Assembly: GCA_964619125.1 (NCBI GenBank)
Contig: CAZUCA010000020.1
Location: 1-50,376 of the forward strand
Direction of reading: 5' to 3'
Length of the DNA stretch: 50,376 nucleotides
Source of the DNA: Owenweeksia sp964619125
GTDB lineage: Bacteria; Bacteroidota; Bacteroidia; Flavobacteriales; Schleiferiaceae
Positions 23,714 through 32,438 of the stretch are shown in pieces. The notes below the pieces were generated by a model. That model saw only the letters and a list, made by a program, of their open reading frames with translations. It did no database searches and was not told the origin of the DNA. The first letter of the stretch is position 1. Each line of letters opens with the position of its first letter. The position numbers and the translations under genes were made by a program.

Positions 23714-23737
23714 GGCAATAATTTTTTTGAAGTAGAG

Positions 23738-23769
23738 AAAGGCGTACCGTTGGTGCGCCTTTTTTTTTG
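23738..23769 (+). terminator. Terminator of the sulfonolipid-candidate pair
   Basis: GGCGTACC-gtt-GGTGCGCC (one G-T pair) is followed by nine or more T, 25 bases after the stop. Confidence 0.9.
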
Positions 23770-23798
23770 TGGTGTAGCTAGGGGGAGGCTTCCTGCTT

Positions 23799-23830
23799 AA
23801 AAAAGGAGCCCCGCCGTTAAAGGCAGGGCT
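23799..23830 (-). terminator. Terminator of hmgA
   Basis: On the minus strand AGCCCTGCC and GGCGGGGCT pair with one mismatch, followed by CC and a run of six T, about 25 bases after the hmgA stop. Confidence 0.8.
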
Positions 23831-23855
23831 TGTGAGATATTCTTAAGCCGGAGGG

Positions 23856-25016
23856 TTACTCTTCTATCCAGCTCTTCCAGTAACTTTCGTCGTTCATATC
23901 AAGCGCGGCCTGGGTGAGCTGCAGCGGGCGGAAGGTATCAACCATTACTGCCAGCTCTTCAGTTTCTTTTTTGCCCAATGAGCGCTCCATGGCACCGGGG
24001 TGGGGACCGTGGGGAATGCCGGCGGGGTGAAGACTGATAAAGCCCTTATCTACGTGGTTACGACTCATAAAGTCACCATCCACGTAGTAGAGCACCTCGT
24101 CACTGTCAATATTACTGTGGTTGTAAGGTGCAGGTACTGCCTCGGGGTGATAGTCATACAGGCGCGGGCAGAAACTGCAGATTACAAATTGGCTGGCCTC
24201 AAAAGTTTGATGGATGGGGGGCGGCAGGTGCACGCGCCCGGTAATAGGTTCAAAGTCTTTTATGTTAAAGGCATAGGGGAAGTTATAACCGTCCCAGCCC
24301 ACCACGTCAAAGGGGTGAGTGCGGTACACCAGCTCGTGCAGGGTGCCTTGTTTTTTGATTTTGATGTGGAATTCACCGGTTTCATCATGCACTTCCAGTT
24401 CAGAAGGTGCCCTGAAATCGCGCTCGCAAAAAGGTGAATGCTCCAATAACTGCCCAAAGTAATTGCGGTAGCGTTTTGGGGTATAAACGGGGTCAAAGGA
24501 GTCGACGATAAAGAGACGGTTTTCCTCGCTGTCAAATTCAAACTGGTAGATCATTCCGCGGGGAATTACCAGGTAATCGCCATAGCCGAAGCTGATATTG
24601 CCCAGCATCGTTTTAAGGGTGCCACTACCGCGGTGTACAAAGATTACTTCGTCAGCATCGGCGTTTTTATAGAAATAATCCGTCATGGACTTTGTTGGCG
24701 CCGCCAGGCTGATGTGGACATCGGCATTGAATAGCACTGGCACCCGGGCGTCCAGGTAGTCCTCAATAGGTTTCACCTTCCAGCCATCGAGCATGCGGCT
24801 GGTAATATTCTTATCGACGGCCGCTTTGGGCTGTACGTCTTTTGATTTCAGGATATCGCGCACCTGAGTGGGGCGGTGCACATGGTATAAAAGTGAAGAC
24901 ATACCCGAAAATCCTTCCGTGCCGAATAGCTGCTCGTAATAATAGCCGCCATCCGGCTTTTTGAAGGTGGTATGCCGCTTATGTGGGATCTTTCCCAGTT
25001 TGTGGTAAAATGGCAT
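23856..25016 (-). CDS. hmgA: Homogentisate 1,2-dioxygenase
   Basis: A 386-residue cupin dioxygenase that opens the homogentisate ring to maleylacetoacetate. The N-terminal YHKLGKIPHKRHTTF and YEQLFGTEGFSG segments are typical of this enzyme. The catalytic C-terminal half holds APYNHSNIDSDEVLYYVDG and LHPAGIPHGPHPGA, which supply the His/Glu/His iron ligands. At 386 residues it is of the shorter bacterial type, about 50 residues below the human enzyme. A perfect -7 box TACCTTTG (25048-25041) lies 24 bases upstream. With hppD it forms the two-step core of tyrosine catabolism; a fumarylacetoacetase is not in the window. Confidence 0.96.
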   Translation of the reverse strand: MPFYHKLGKIPHKRHTTFKKPDGGYYYEQLFGTEGFSGMSSLLYHVHRPTQVRDILKSKDVQPKAAVDKNITSRMLDGWKVKPIEDYLDARVPVLFNADVHISLAAPTKSMTDYFYKNADADEVIFVHRGSGTLKTMLGNISFGYGDYLVIPRGMIYQFEFDSEENRLFIVDSFDPVYTPKRYRNYFGQLLEHSPFCERDFRAPSELEVHDETGEFHIKIKKQGTLHELVYRTHPFDVVGWDGYNFPYAFNIKDFEPITGRVHLPPPIHQTFEASQFVICSFCPRLYDYHPEAVPAPYNHSNIDSDEVLYYVDGDFMSRNHVDKGFISLHPAGIPHGPHPGAMERSLGKKETEELAVMVDTFRPLQLTQAALDMNDESYWKSWIEE

Positions 25017-25040
25017 AGCTGACTAATTTTTTTGCTGCAT

Positions 25041-25048
25041 CAAAGGTA
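25041..25048 (-). promoter_or_regulatory. -7 promoter box for hmgA
   Basis: TACCTTTG, identical to the hppD box, lies 24 bases before the hmgA ATG. A TTTG at 25079-25076 is farther upstream than usual (27-base spacing). Confidence 0.55.
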
Positions 25049-25106
25049 GGGATTCTCTTTCCTCATGATTTATGACAAAAATCAGTCAGCTATGTTTGGA
25101 TACCGG

Positions 25107-26786
25107 CTAGAGTGAAATTTTATGGGCGCGCCCGGTGCCGGTATTCACCAGTAGGTAAATGCCGTTTCTGCTTCCGGGGAACCTTATATCATAATTGCTG
25201 AACCCTTCCATCTTAAAGGAATGCAGGAGTTGTCCGTTAATTCCAAATACCTTAAATGACTGGCTTTCGGCCCCCTTGTTCTGCACAACCCAGCTGGTAC
25301 GGCCTGGGGCAAAATACAGTTGGTAATTATCAAGCGGTTTAGGTGACGGCAGGCCTACATGGCTCACCGGGGTATTATTGTAGAGATTGTGGAGGTTACT
25401 GAGGCGATCGTTTATCAAATCGTAGCCACTTTGGTTAGTACTGCTAATGCTCCAAACGATTCCAGCTTTAATGTCAAATGACTGACCGGCTTCCAGGGTA
25501 AAAGGTCCCGCATTGCTACTGGCCCGCACATCTCCTTGACTCAGGGGCGAGGCAAACCAGTTCAGCGGCTGACTGGGTGGAAAGGCGCCGGTGGTGTCAA
25601 AACTGTTACCGGTATGACAAAACAGGGCAGCGGTACCAATATTGCTGGCGACGTAACCATCGCCATTGGCATTGCTGCCAAAACCATCCGGATTTTCAAT
25701 AATGACACTGTTGCCACCTTTCCACATGCTACGCATACAATTATAATACTCCAGGTCATTATTTGGCAGTCCGGTGGCGCTGATGATAGGTTGAAAATTC
25801 ATTGAACCCGATGCGAGGTAATGCTCGCGTATACCCAGGATGCTGTCTTCGGCTATACAATTGCCATTAGCATCACGAATGCCGTCTATGCAACCATCCA
25901 TATTATTGTCAAGGGCATCAAAATAGTCGGCGGGAGGTCCTTTAAATATTCGCAATCCGCAATTGGCCAGCCGGCTAAAGCCCTGGCTTCCTTCATCGTC
26001 ATTGTCAGAGTTATAGGCAAAGGTAGATTGGGCCGAAACGTTTGTTCCCACCAGATCATCGCTGGCATTGCCCAGGTCATAGTCTATAAAGGATGAGAGA
26101 TAGCTGTGACTGTAGGTACTATCACTGCGGTTATAGAGCTGGTAATCCAGGTATAGTACACTGTCGTGAGCGCCGCTGTTTTTAAAGCCGTAAAGCATGG
26201 CATGGATTTCAACGCCCATGCGGTTGCCGCTGCTGTCACCGTTGATATCATTAAAAATGGCAAAGAGGGCTTCATCGCCCTTGATCTCTGGATAATCACC
26301 ATCGGCAGGCCTGTACTGCCCGTCCTGGTTAACATCAACAAAGGGGGCCAGATAATAGGACTCGCCATGGCTGGTATCGCCATGGGCTGGCCAGTTGGCA
26401 ATAGCAGCGGGAATGCCGTTGGTAAAGCCATGCACAAAGGCGGTTAAAGTGTCAATGTTGAGATGATAAACCTGATTGTACTTGCTGGAAACAGCGGAAT
26501 CATTTGAAACCGGCCCAGGGTGGAAGTTTACTCTTCCCTGCCGGTAGGTTTGACCTGATACATGCAGGTTGCCGTTAGAGGCCTGCCCTCCCAGCCATAA
26601 ATTCTGAGAATAGATGAGGGACTTGTACTGACCGTTTTCTTTGGTTTCCAGATTCAAAAGTTGACCATCGGCCAGCAGTTTAACTTTTATGTCGTTGATT
26701 TCCATTGAGTCTATGGCCAGGTTAATCTGGGCATTGGTGCTCAAAAAAGTGAAAATGCCAGACAGTATGAATAGTAGTTTCTTCAT
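25107..26786 (-). CDS. Secreted protein with a T9SS type A sorting domain
   Basis: A 559-residue secreted protein. The signal peptide (MKKLLFILSGIFTFLSTNAQ) ends after Gln20. The body has repeated aromatic/Gly strands and an EF-hand-like, Ca-binding-type loop VDVNQDGQYRPADGDYPEI around residues 150-170, with another Asp-rich DNNMDGCIDGIRDANG near 295. The last ~70 residues follow the T9SS type A C-terminal domain pattern (QSFKVFGINGQLLHSF, then RNGIYLLVNTGTGRAHKISL), directing outer-membrane export and surface attachment. No catalytic motif was found. Its function is unknown; it may be a calcium-stabilised surface or extracellular protein. Confidence 0.85.
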   Translation of the reverse strand: MKKLLFILSGIFTFLSTNAQINLAIDSMEINDIKVKLLADGQLLNLETKENGQYKSLIYSQNLWLGGQASNGNLHVSGQTYRQGRVNFHPGPVSNDSAVSSKYNQVYHLNIDTLTAFVHGFTNGIPAAIANWPAHGDTSHGESYYLAPFVDVNQDGQYRPADGDYPEIKGDEALFAIFNDINGDSSGNRMGVEIHAMLYGFKNSGAHDSVLYLDYQLYNRSDSTYSHSYLSSFIDYDLGNASDDLVGTNVSAQSTFAYNSDNDDEGSQGFSRLANCGLRIFKGPPADYFDALDNNMDGCIDGIRDANGNCIAEDSILGIREHYLASGSMNFQPIISATGLPNNDLEYYNCMRSMWKGGNSVIIENPDGFGSNANGDGYVASNIGTAALFCHTGNSFDTTGAFPPSQPLNWFASPLSQGDVRASSNAGPFTLEAGQSFDIKAGIVWSISSTNQSGYDLINDRLSNLHNLYNNTPVSHVGLPSPKPLDNYQLYFAPGRTSWVVQNKGAESQSFKVFGINGQLLHSFKMEGFSNYDIRFPGSRNGIYLLVNTGTGRAHKISL

Positions 26787-27010
26787 AAGGCGTAATTAAT
26801 ATTTAAGGAATTGTGCGCTCAGTTTTCAGGCGGTAATTAGTTAGACCCCTCCTAAACATATTCGTTGCCTGGCCGCGAATTGAGAATGCAGTTTTAGTGG
26901 CTGCTGGCTACTCAATATCCATGGCAATAAAAACTACTATTATACGAAAAGATTAATGTCTAAAGGCTTATCTTTAATAGTAGTTAATTTTAAACCAAAC
27001 CTTAACCAAC

Positions 27011-27655
27011 ATGAAAAAGTCATTATTAATTCTGGCCTTAGTTTCGGGCTGCAATCTTTTTGGCCAGGTAGATGAGGAAGCTATTTACCTTACCGGGGGG
27101 ATCAATTTTGGCAGCGGTGATGCCACCATGGATTTTGGGGGAACGGCCGTAGGCACTGATCAAACAGATTTTTACATCATGGCCGGCGGTGGCTATATGC
27201 TGACCGAAATCTTTGGTGTGGGCCTAAATCTGGGCTTTCAGAACAGTGAATCGGTCACCTCCTTCGATTCTATTTCTTCACCCAGTACTTTAACGGTGTT
27301 TTCAGTAGCGCCGGAAGCCAGAGCCTATATTGAACTCGATGAGCCTCTTTATTTAATTGGTGTCTTCAAGGCCAGCCTCGGTTTTGGCAAAATGGATATG
27401 GATTTTTTCGGCGAAACTTCTGAGCAAAATATTAATTATTACGACTTTGGAATAAGGCCGGGAGTGAGCTATTTCCTTTCGGATAATATTAGCCTGGAAA
27501 TGACGGTAGGCTATATGGGATATAATATTGTTTCACAAACAGTACCTGACCCCTTTGGAAATGGCAATGATATCTCCACCAGTTCCGGCTCTTTTCAGTT
27601 CGGGGCCGATCTGAGTTCGGTCACCTTTAACTTTACCATAATGCTCAATAATTAA
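27011..27655 (+). CDS. Outer-membrane beta-barrel protein (OmpA/OmpX-like), unknown function
   Basis: A 214-residue protein with a signal peptide ending at NLFGQ (residue 20), then alternating strands characteristic of an eight-stranded porin-like barrel: YLTGGINFGSGDATMDFGG, YIMAGGGYMLTEIFGVGLNL, ISLEMTVGYMGYNIV. The final strand VTFNFTIMLNN lacks a terminal Phe. The family (outer membrane protein beta-barrel domain) is common in Bacteroidota and no specific role can be given. A -7-like TATCTTTA occurs about 40 bases upstream. It converges with trhO, sharing the bidirectional terminator at 27664-27689. Confidence 0.85.
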   Translation: MKKSLLILALVSGCNLFGQVDEEAIYLTGGINFGSGDATMDFGGTAVGTDQTDFYIMAGGGYMLTEIFGVGLNLGFQNSESVTSFDSISSPSTLTVFSVAPEARAYIELDEPLYLIGVFKASLGFGKMDMDFFGETSEQNINYYDFGIRPGVSYFLSDNISLEMTVGYMGYNIVSQTVPDPFGNGNDISTSSGSFQFGADLSSVTFNFTIMLNN

Positions 27656-27663
27656 GAGCTAAA

Positions 27664-27689
27664 AAAAAGCGGCTCGGTAGCCGCTTTTT
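27664..27689. terminator. Bidirectional terminator between barrel gene and trhO
   Basis: AAAAAGCGGCT and AGCCGCTTTTT form an eleven-pair stem with a four-base loop, with A and T tracts on the two sides. Confidence 0.9.
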
Positions 27690-27705
27690 GATTTCCTGAA
27701 AAATA

Positions 27706-28755
27706 TCAGGGTTTGTCAGTTTTTAAGCTGGCCTTGCGGTGCGCATGAAAGCGCTTTTTCTGCTCCCGCTGCTTGCGCAGTGCTTTTTGCTCCTCTTCGC
27801 TGAGGTGGATTACCTGCTGACATTCAGTACTACAACAGTGCTCCATCTTTTCGGCACAGGCAGGGCATTGTATAAATAGCAGGTTACAGTCTTTATTGGC
27901 ACAGTTTACATGGGTGTCGCAGGTTTCACCACACTGATGGCAAGTAGCTATCACCTCCTGCGAAATACTTTCGCCCAGGCGTTCGTCAAAGACAAAATTC
28001 TTACCCTTGAATTTGTTGGGCAGCTCCTCGCTTTTTATCTGGCGGGCATAGTCAATTATACCACCGTGCAACTGGTTTACATCTTTAAATCCATGGTGCT
28101 TGAGATAGGCACTGGTCTTCTCGCAGCGGATACCACCGGTGCAGTAGAGCAATACCTTTTCATCTTCCTTGCCCTTCAGCATTTGCAATACTTCCGGGAG
28201 TTCATCCCTGAAGGTTTCTGCTTCGGGGAGCAGGGCGCCCTCAAAGTGACCGATTTCGCTTTCGTAATGGTTGCGTATATCCACTACAATGGCTTTACCG
28301 CTTTCGATGGCCTCGTTCCACTCCTTTGCTGAGAGGTGCTTACCCACATTGGTTACATCCCAGCTGTCTTCATCCAAACCGTCGGCCACAATTTTTTCGC
28401 GCACTTTTACGGTCAGTTTTAAAAAGGACTTGCCGTCATCTTCCACGGCAATTTTAAAGGGCATGTCGGCGAATTCCTGATGGGCATAAAGTTTATGGAC
28501 GAAGCTGGCCCAATGGTGCTCGGGTACGTTCATCTGGGCATTGATACCTTCATGGGCCACATAAATGCGTCCCAGGCAATTGAACTCACTCCACTCACTA
28601 AAAAGGGTGTCGCGCATCTGCTGGGGGTCGCTGATATTCACATAGCGATAGAAGGATACAGTACGACGCTTAAAGCTTTCTGCTTCCAGGCGCTTTTTTA
28701 ATTCCTCCGGTCCGAGTTTATTATACAGGCCTTTTTTTCCTGCGTTGGGATCCAT
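27706..28755 (-). CDS. trhO: tRNA uridine(34) hydroxylase, rhodanese-like (TrhO/YceA)
   Basis: A 349-residue protein of the TrhO (formerly YceA) family, which hydroxylates uridine 34 in tRNAs using O2. An N-terminal acylphosphatase-like domain (TVSFYRYVNISDPQQMRDTL) is followed by a rhodanese domain with the loop CTGGIRCEKTSAYL. The C-terminal part carries five CxxC-like pairs (CHQCGETCD, CANKDC, CPACAEKMEHCC), probably a zinc-binding module, then a basic tail. The start at MDPNAG (28755) agrees with the -7 box TAACTTTG (28783-28776); the longer frame from 28905 reads across it. TrhO is usually 310-350 residues. Confidence 0.92.
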   Translation of the reverse strand: MDPNAGKKGLYNKLGPEELKKRLEAESFKRRTVSFYRYVNISDPQQMRDTLFSEWSEFNCLGRIYVAHEGINAQMNVPEHHWASFVHKLYAHQEFADMPFKIAVEDDGKSFLKLTVKVREKIVADGLDEDSWDVTNVGKHLSAKEWNEAIESGKAIVVDIRNHYESEIGHFEGALLPEAETFRDELPEVLQMLKGKEDEKVLLYCTGGIRCEKTSAYLKHHGFKDVNQLHGGIIDYARQIKSEELPNKFKGKNFVFDERLGESISQEVIATCHQCGETCDTHVNCANKDCNLLFIQCPACAEKMEHCCSTECQQVIHLSEEEQKALRKQREQKKRFHAHRKASLKTDKP

Positions 28756-28775
28756 GGCAATGTTTTTTGAGGCGG

Positions 28776-28783
28776 CAAAGTTA
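28776..28783 (-). promoter_or_regulatory. -7 promoter box for trhO
   Basis: TAACTTTG matches TAnnTTTG exactly and lies 20 bases before the chosen ATG. Confidence 0.55.
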
Positions 28784-28921
28784 CGAAAGATCAAACGCTT
28801 GAGAAGCTGACAATTATCAGTTGAAGCAGCATAAAGAGCCGCCTGAAAGCGTAGCTGGAGATTAATAAGCGCTAAAAAAATGGCATTTGCCATTCCATAA
28901 GGCACAGTCGCAACAGCCCCT

Positions 28922-28929
28922 TATCTTTG
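28922..28929 (+). promoter_or_regulatory. -7 promoter box for the threonine dehydrogenase gene
   Basis: TATCTTTG matches TAnnTTTG exactly, 22 bases before the ATG at 28952. No TTTG was found at the usual -33 distance. Confidence 0.55.
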
Positions 28930-28951
28930 CCGCAAAATTGAAATCAAGGAT

Positions 28952-29881
28952 ATGCAGGAAAATATTCTGGTGCTGGGTTCTTCAGGCCAAATTGGTACGG
29001 AGCTGGTAGAGGCACTGCGCGAAAAATATGGTAATGATCATGTGGTAGCGTCTGACCTAAGGAAACCAAATGGTGAGCAAAGCGGGCCCTTTGAGCAACT
29101 CGATGCCATGAATCGTGAGCAATTGGAAGCAGTAGTGTCCAAATACCAGATTACCCAGGTTTACCACCTGGTGGCAATGCTGTCGGCCACAGCCGAAAAA
29201 GTACCCATGAAAGGCTGGGACCTGAATATGCAAAGTCTTTTCCATACGCTGGAGATGGCCCGCGAGAAGAAAATTAATAAGCTGTTTTGGCCCAGTTCAA
29301 TCGCCGCTTTCGGACCTACCACCCCCAAGGAGGATACGCCCCAATACACCGTGATGGACCCGGGAACCGTATACGGCATTAGTAAGCTCAGCGGTGAGCT
29401 TTGGTGCGATTATTACCATAAGAAGTATGGCGTGGATGTGCGCAGCATCCGCTATCCCGGGCTTATTTCCTATAAAGCGGAGCCCGGCGGAGGTACCACC
29501 GATTACGCGGTGGATATTTTCCATCAGGCTAAAAAGCAAGGACGGTATACCTGCTATCTGGCGGCGGAAACGGCCTTACCCATGATGTATATGCCTGATG
29601 CCATTAAGGCCACCATTGGTATTATGGAAGCTCCGGCTGCAGCGGTAAAAATCCGTACCAGCTACAATCTTTCCGCCTTTAGCTTTACTCCGGAAGACCT
29701 GGCGGCTAAAATCAGAGATCACATCCCGGCTTTTGAACTGGATTATGAGGTAGACTTCAGGGACGCTATTGCCCAGGGCTGGCCACAGAGCATCGATGAT
29801 GCCGAGGCACGTGCACACTGGGGCTGGCAGGAAGAGTACTCCCTCGATGATATGGTGAAAGATATGTTGGAAAACGTATAA
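28952..29881 (+). CDS. tdh: L-threonine 3-dehydrogenase, NAD-dependent SDR (epimerase-like) type
   Basis: A 309-residue extended short-chain dehydrogenase. NAD is bound by GSSGQIG (9-15), with Asp35 after strand beta2. The catalytic dyad is Tyr141/Lys145 (YGISK), with Ser116 region WPSSIAAFG completing the triad. MMYMPDAIKATI and the C-terminal ARAHWGW match the threonine dehydrogenase subgroup, which oxidises L-threonine to 2-amino-3-ketobutyrate in Bacteroidota and other bacteria. No 2-amino-3-ketobutyrate ligase is adjacent. It is monocistronic, between its own -7 box and the hairpin at 29909-29938. Confidence 0.85.
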   Translation: MQENILVLGSSGQIGTELVEALREKYGNDHVVASDLRKPNGEQSGPFEQLDAMNREQLEAVVSKYQITQVYHLVAMLSATAEKVPMKGWDLNMQSLFHTLEMAREKKINKLFWPSSIAAFGPTTPKEDTPQYTVMDPGTVYGISKLSGELWCDYYHKKYGVDVRSIRYPGLISYKAEPGGGTTDYAVDIFHQAKKQGRYTCYLAAETALPMMYMPDAIKATIGIMEAPAAAVKIRTSYNLSAFSFTPEDLAAKIRDHIPAFELDYEVDFRDAIAQGWPQSIDDAEARAHWGWQEEYSLDDMVKDMLENV

Positions 29882-29908
29882 TACCAGCTGACTTCACTAT
29901 CTGAAAAC

Positions 29909-29938
29909 AAAAAGCCCGGTTTATAAACCGGGCTTTTT
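29909..29938. terminator. Bidirectional terminator after tdh
   Basis: AAAAAGCCCGGTTTA pairs with TAAACCGGGCTTTTT (minus-strand lipoprotein gene on the other side); nearly perfect 14-pair stem. Confidence 0.92.
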
Positions 29939-29962
29939 CAAATTTTATCCAAGGGTGATGCC

Positions 29963-30517
29963 TTACATTTTTTTCAGTGTCATGTAGTGGTCAAATGAAG
30001 ACTCTACTGTTACACCTTGCTCCGTCTGGGTAAGGCTCATATCACTTTTCAGCTCAAGAATGTTGTTGCTGAAGCTTACCACCTCATAGTTATATACAAC
30101 AGAGGTACCGTCAAAACCGCTCATTTTAATCTGGCTGTTATTTACCACTTCGTAGGTACCAGATCCGGAAGTCTGGGGAATGGTTTCCGTGATGTTTTGG
30201 GTCTGAGGGGGCATGCCGGGAATGTTTGTTGTAACCACCATGTCGACTGTATAGCCAATGTTGGTGGCAACGGAGCCGTCACCCATAAACTCGATGTCTC
30301 CAATAAAGTCATAGCCTTCACTGCTAAAAGTGTTCATCACCTGGCCGTTAACTTTACTTTCACCATTTTTTTGCTCAAGGGCCGTAACTTCCCAACTGCC
30401 CACAATTTCAGTTTTGAGATCACCGGAACCACTGGGGTTTTTGTCGTCATCTTCCTTTTTACAGGCACTAAGAGATACGAGGGCGGTTAAGGCCAGGGCT
30501 TTGAAAATAAGCTTCAT
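29963..30517 (-). CDS. Lipocalin-like lipoprotein, unknown function
   Basis: A 184-residue lipoprotein. Lipobox LSAC places the lipidated Cys at residue 19, followed by KKEDDDK, a charged tether usual in Bacteroidota surface lipoproteins. The mature part follows a lipocalin-like (META/DUF-type) beta pattern: IVGSWEVTALEQ near residue 39 and later IKMSGFDGTSVVYNYEVVSF and ILELKSDMS. These proteins are common and mostly uncharacterised. It lies 77 bases after another lipoprotein gene on the same strand, which may be in the same transcript. Confidence 0.8.
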   Translation of the reverse strand: MKLIFKALALTALVSLSACKKEDDDKNPSGSGDLKTEIVGSWEVTALEQKNGESKVNGQVMNTFSSEGYDFIGDIEFMGDGSVATNIGYTVDMVVTTNIPGMPPQTQNITETIPQTSGSGTYEVVNNSQIKMSGFDGTSVVYNYEVVSFSNNILELKSDMSLTQTEQGVTVESSFDHYMTLKKM

Positions 30518-30594
30518 AATAATTGAGGATTTAGTTTAGTCGCCTAATGTAAAGCTTTCTAACTAAATATGACATCATAATATAAGGGTAGGAA

Positions 30595-31032
30595 TTACCT
30601 CATAAATTCGTAGTAGGCTTCGTAAACGTCATTGCTGTCAATTTCTTCCACCTCAAATATCAGACTGTTTTCATCCAGCTTTAGCAGCAGGGCAGTAGTG
30701 CTATCCATTTGCTCGCTGTAAAGGCCAAGCATTGAGCCTTCCAACTGATAGCTTCCCCTGCTGGTGTCGTTTATGGTGTTTCTCTCCATCACGAGCAGGT
30801 AGCTTCCGTCGGCACTGAAACGGGCCCAAAAGTCATTGGGAAATTCATCAAGGGCAAAACTGGTATCGCCGCTAGCGCTATTGTAAGAGTAAATTGAATG
30901 CTTCACCCCGGTCCAGTCGCCCTGTATTTTCTCTCCTGCCGTTTTTGGCAGGCTGGGCTTTTTTTCTTCAGTACAAGCCATGCCTACTAAAAAAGTTAGT
31001 AGAATCAGGAGTTTGGAAGCAGAGTTTTTCAT
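30595..31032 (-). CDS. Lipoprotein, lipocalin-like, unknown function
   Basis: A 145-residue lipoprotein. Lipobox GMAC gives the lipidated Cys at residue 20, followed by TEEKKP. The mature part is beta-rich (KIQGDWTGVKHSIYSYN, RFSADGSYLLVMERN, GSYQLEGSMLGLYS), the same kind of small lipocalin-like surface protein as its neighbour at 29963. The start at 31032 (MKNSASK) precedes the signal; the frame upstream to 31164 was not used since it overlaps the metallophosphoesterase gene and carries no signal. The function is unknown. Confidence 0.75.
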   Translation of the reverse strand: MKNSASKLLILLTFLVGMACTEEKKPSLPKTAGEKIQGDWTGVKHSIYSYNSASGDTSFALDEFPNDFWARFSADGSYLLVMERNTINDTSRGSYQLEGSMLGLYSEQMDSTTALLLKLDENSLIFEVEEIDSNDVYEAYYEFMR

Positions 31033-31121
31033 GATTAGAGGGAAAAGATTTTGGTAGTGTATTTGCGGCCGAAAAGTATAAAATATCAGCAACTTCAGCG
31101 CGCTGGTATCCAGTAATGAAC

Positions 31122-32357
31122 TCAGCTGGTTTTGCGTAAGGTAAATACAGTAACCTCGGGCCATATTCCTACCCGCCCCGGGAAGGCCAGAAAACCAAAG
31201 CCCCGGTTAACGTAGAGTTTGCGCCCGGCCTCCTCATACAGCCCCGCCCATTTAGGATAGCGATATTTTACCGGGCTCCATTTTATCCAGCCGGGTATTT
31301 CAATCCCGAATTGCATGCCGTGGGTATGACCACTAAGGGTAAGGTGCATTTTGGTAGGGAAGCTCTTCACCACCGCATCAAAGTGGCTGGGGTCATGGCT
31401 CATCAGGATGTTAAATTCTTGCTCGCCCACTTTTTCAGTGGCCTTTTCAAGGTCGCCATGCTTTACAAAACCGCCGGCACCCCAGTTTTCCACTCCCACC
31501 AGGTTAATTTTTTGGCCCTCTTTTTTGAGGCTGATGCTGTCATTATTGAGCAATCGGAAGCCGAGTTCACTGTGAATGTCATACAGGCGCTTCATATTCC
31601 GGCGCTTAGCCTCCATCGAAGGCCAGTTGATATAGTCGCCATAGTCGTGGTTACCCAGTACCGAAAACTTGCCCATAGGCGCCTGCAGGCGGGCAAAGCT
31701 ATCTATCCAGGGTTCCATTTCCTCGGCCTTGTTGTTCACCAGGTCACCGGTAAACAAGAGGAGGTCGCTTTTCTGCTCATTGATCAGGTCTATGGCGTAG
31801 TTGATTTTGTCGGCATTGTCGAAGCTGCCGGAGTGTACATCGCTGATCTGGGTGATGGTGAGGCCGTCAAATGCAGCTGGTAAATCTTCGAAAACCAGCG
31901 TTTTGCGTAACACCCGGTAATTGTAGCGGCCACGCCACACCCCGTGCAGGATGCCCGCAAAGGGAATGGCGGCCAGGATAAGGGCGGCCTGGCTTACAAA
32001 CCTGCGTCGGTCCGGTAAAAACTGCTCCTCACTACCACTTAGTTTCCTTATGCTACCGCTGATCACCCTTACAATATCTTCGCCCAACATCATTATTAAT
32101 ACAATGAGCTTAGGTACCAGCGATAAGATGGTAAGGGCGAGGATAAACTGGAACTGATTATGCGGACCTTCGGATCGATCAAAGCTATAAGCCAGCCAGC
32201 TCAGGGCAAGATACACGCTGATGGAAAAGGCCCAATAAAGGGTTCGAACCCAGAGGGCGCTGCGAAAAACCGTACGGATGGCCTGGAAGGCGTACCAGTC
32301 CACTAAAAAGAGAATAAGCAGAAATATGCTGAGCCTAAAGAGAATACTTAATGTCAT
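31122..32357 (-). CDS. Membrane-anchored metallophosphoesterase
   Basis: A 411-residue protein with about four N-terminal membrane segments (residues 1-150) followed by a calcineurin-like phosphoesterase domain. All five metal-binding motifs are present: ISDVHSGSFDN, FTGDLVNN, VLGNHDYGDY, LMSHDPSHFD and LSGHTHGMQF. Such YkuE/LpxH-like enzymes hydrolyse phosphodiesters, and related members act on UDP-sugar lipids. The multi-TM anchor suggests an inner-membrane, possibly lipid-related substrate. It begins on the minus strand 81 bases from the polA start and is divergently arranged with it. Confidence 0.9.
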   Translation of the reverse strand: MTLSILFRLSIFLLILFLVDWYAFQAIRTVFRSALWVRTLYWAFSISVYLALSWLAYSFDRSEGPHNQFQFILALTILSLVPKLIVLIMMLGEDIVRVISGSIRKLSGSEEQFLPDRRRFVSQAALILAAIPFAGILHGVWRGRYNYRVLRKTLVFEDLPAAFDGLTITQISDVHSGSFDNADKINYAIDLINEQKSDLLLFTGDLVNNKAEEMEPWIDSFARLQAPMGKFSVLGNHDYGDYINWPSMEAKRRNMKRLYDIHSELGFRLLNNDSISLKKEGQKINLVGVENWGAGGFVKHGDLEKATEKVGEQEFNILMSHDPSHFDAVVKSFPTKMHLTLSGHTHGMQFGIEIPGWIKWSPVKYRYPKWAGLYEEAGRKLYVNRGFGFLAFPGRVGIWPEVTVFTLRKTS

Positions 32358-32438
32358 GGGTTTTCCTGTCAGCGACCGGTATTGGGAATTAGACCAAGCC
32401 CCTTATTAGTTATACTTTTAGCCAAAATTATTTTCCAA

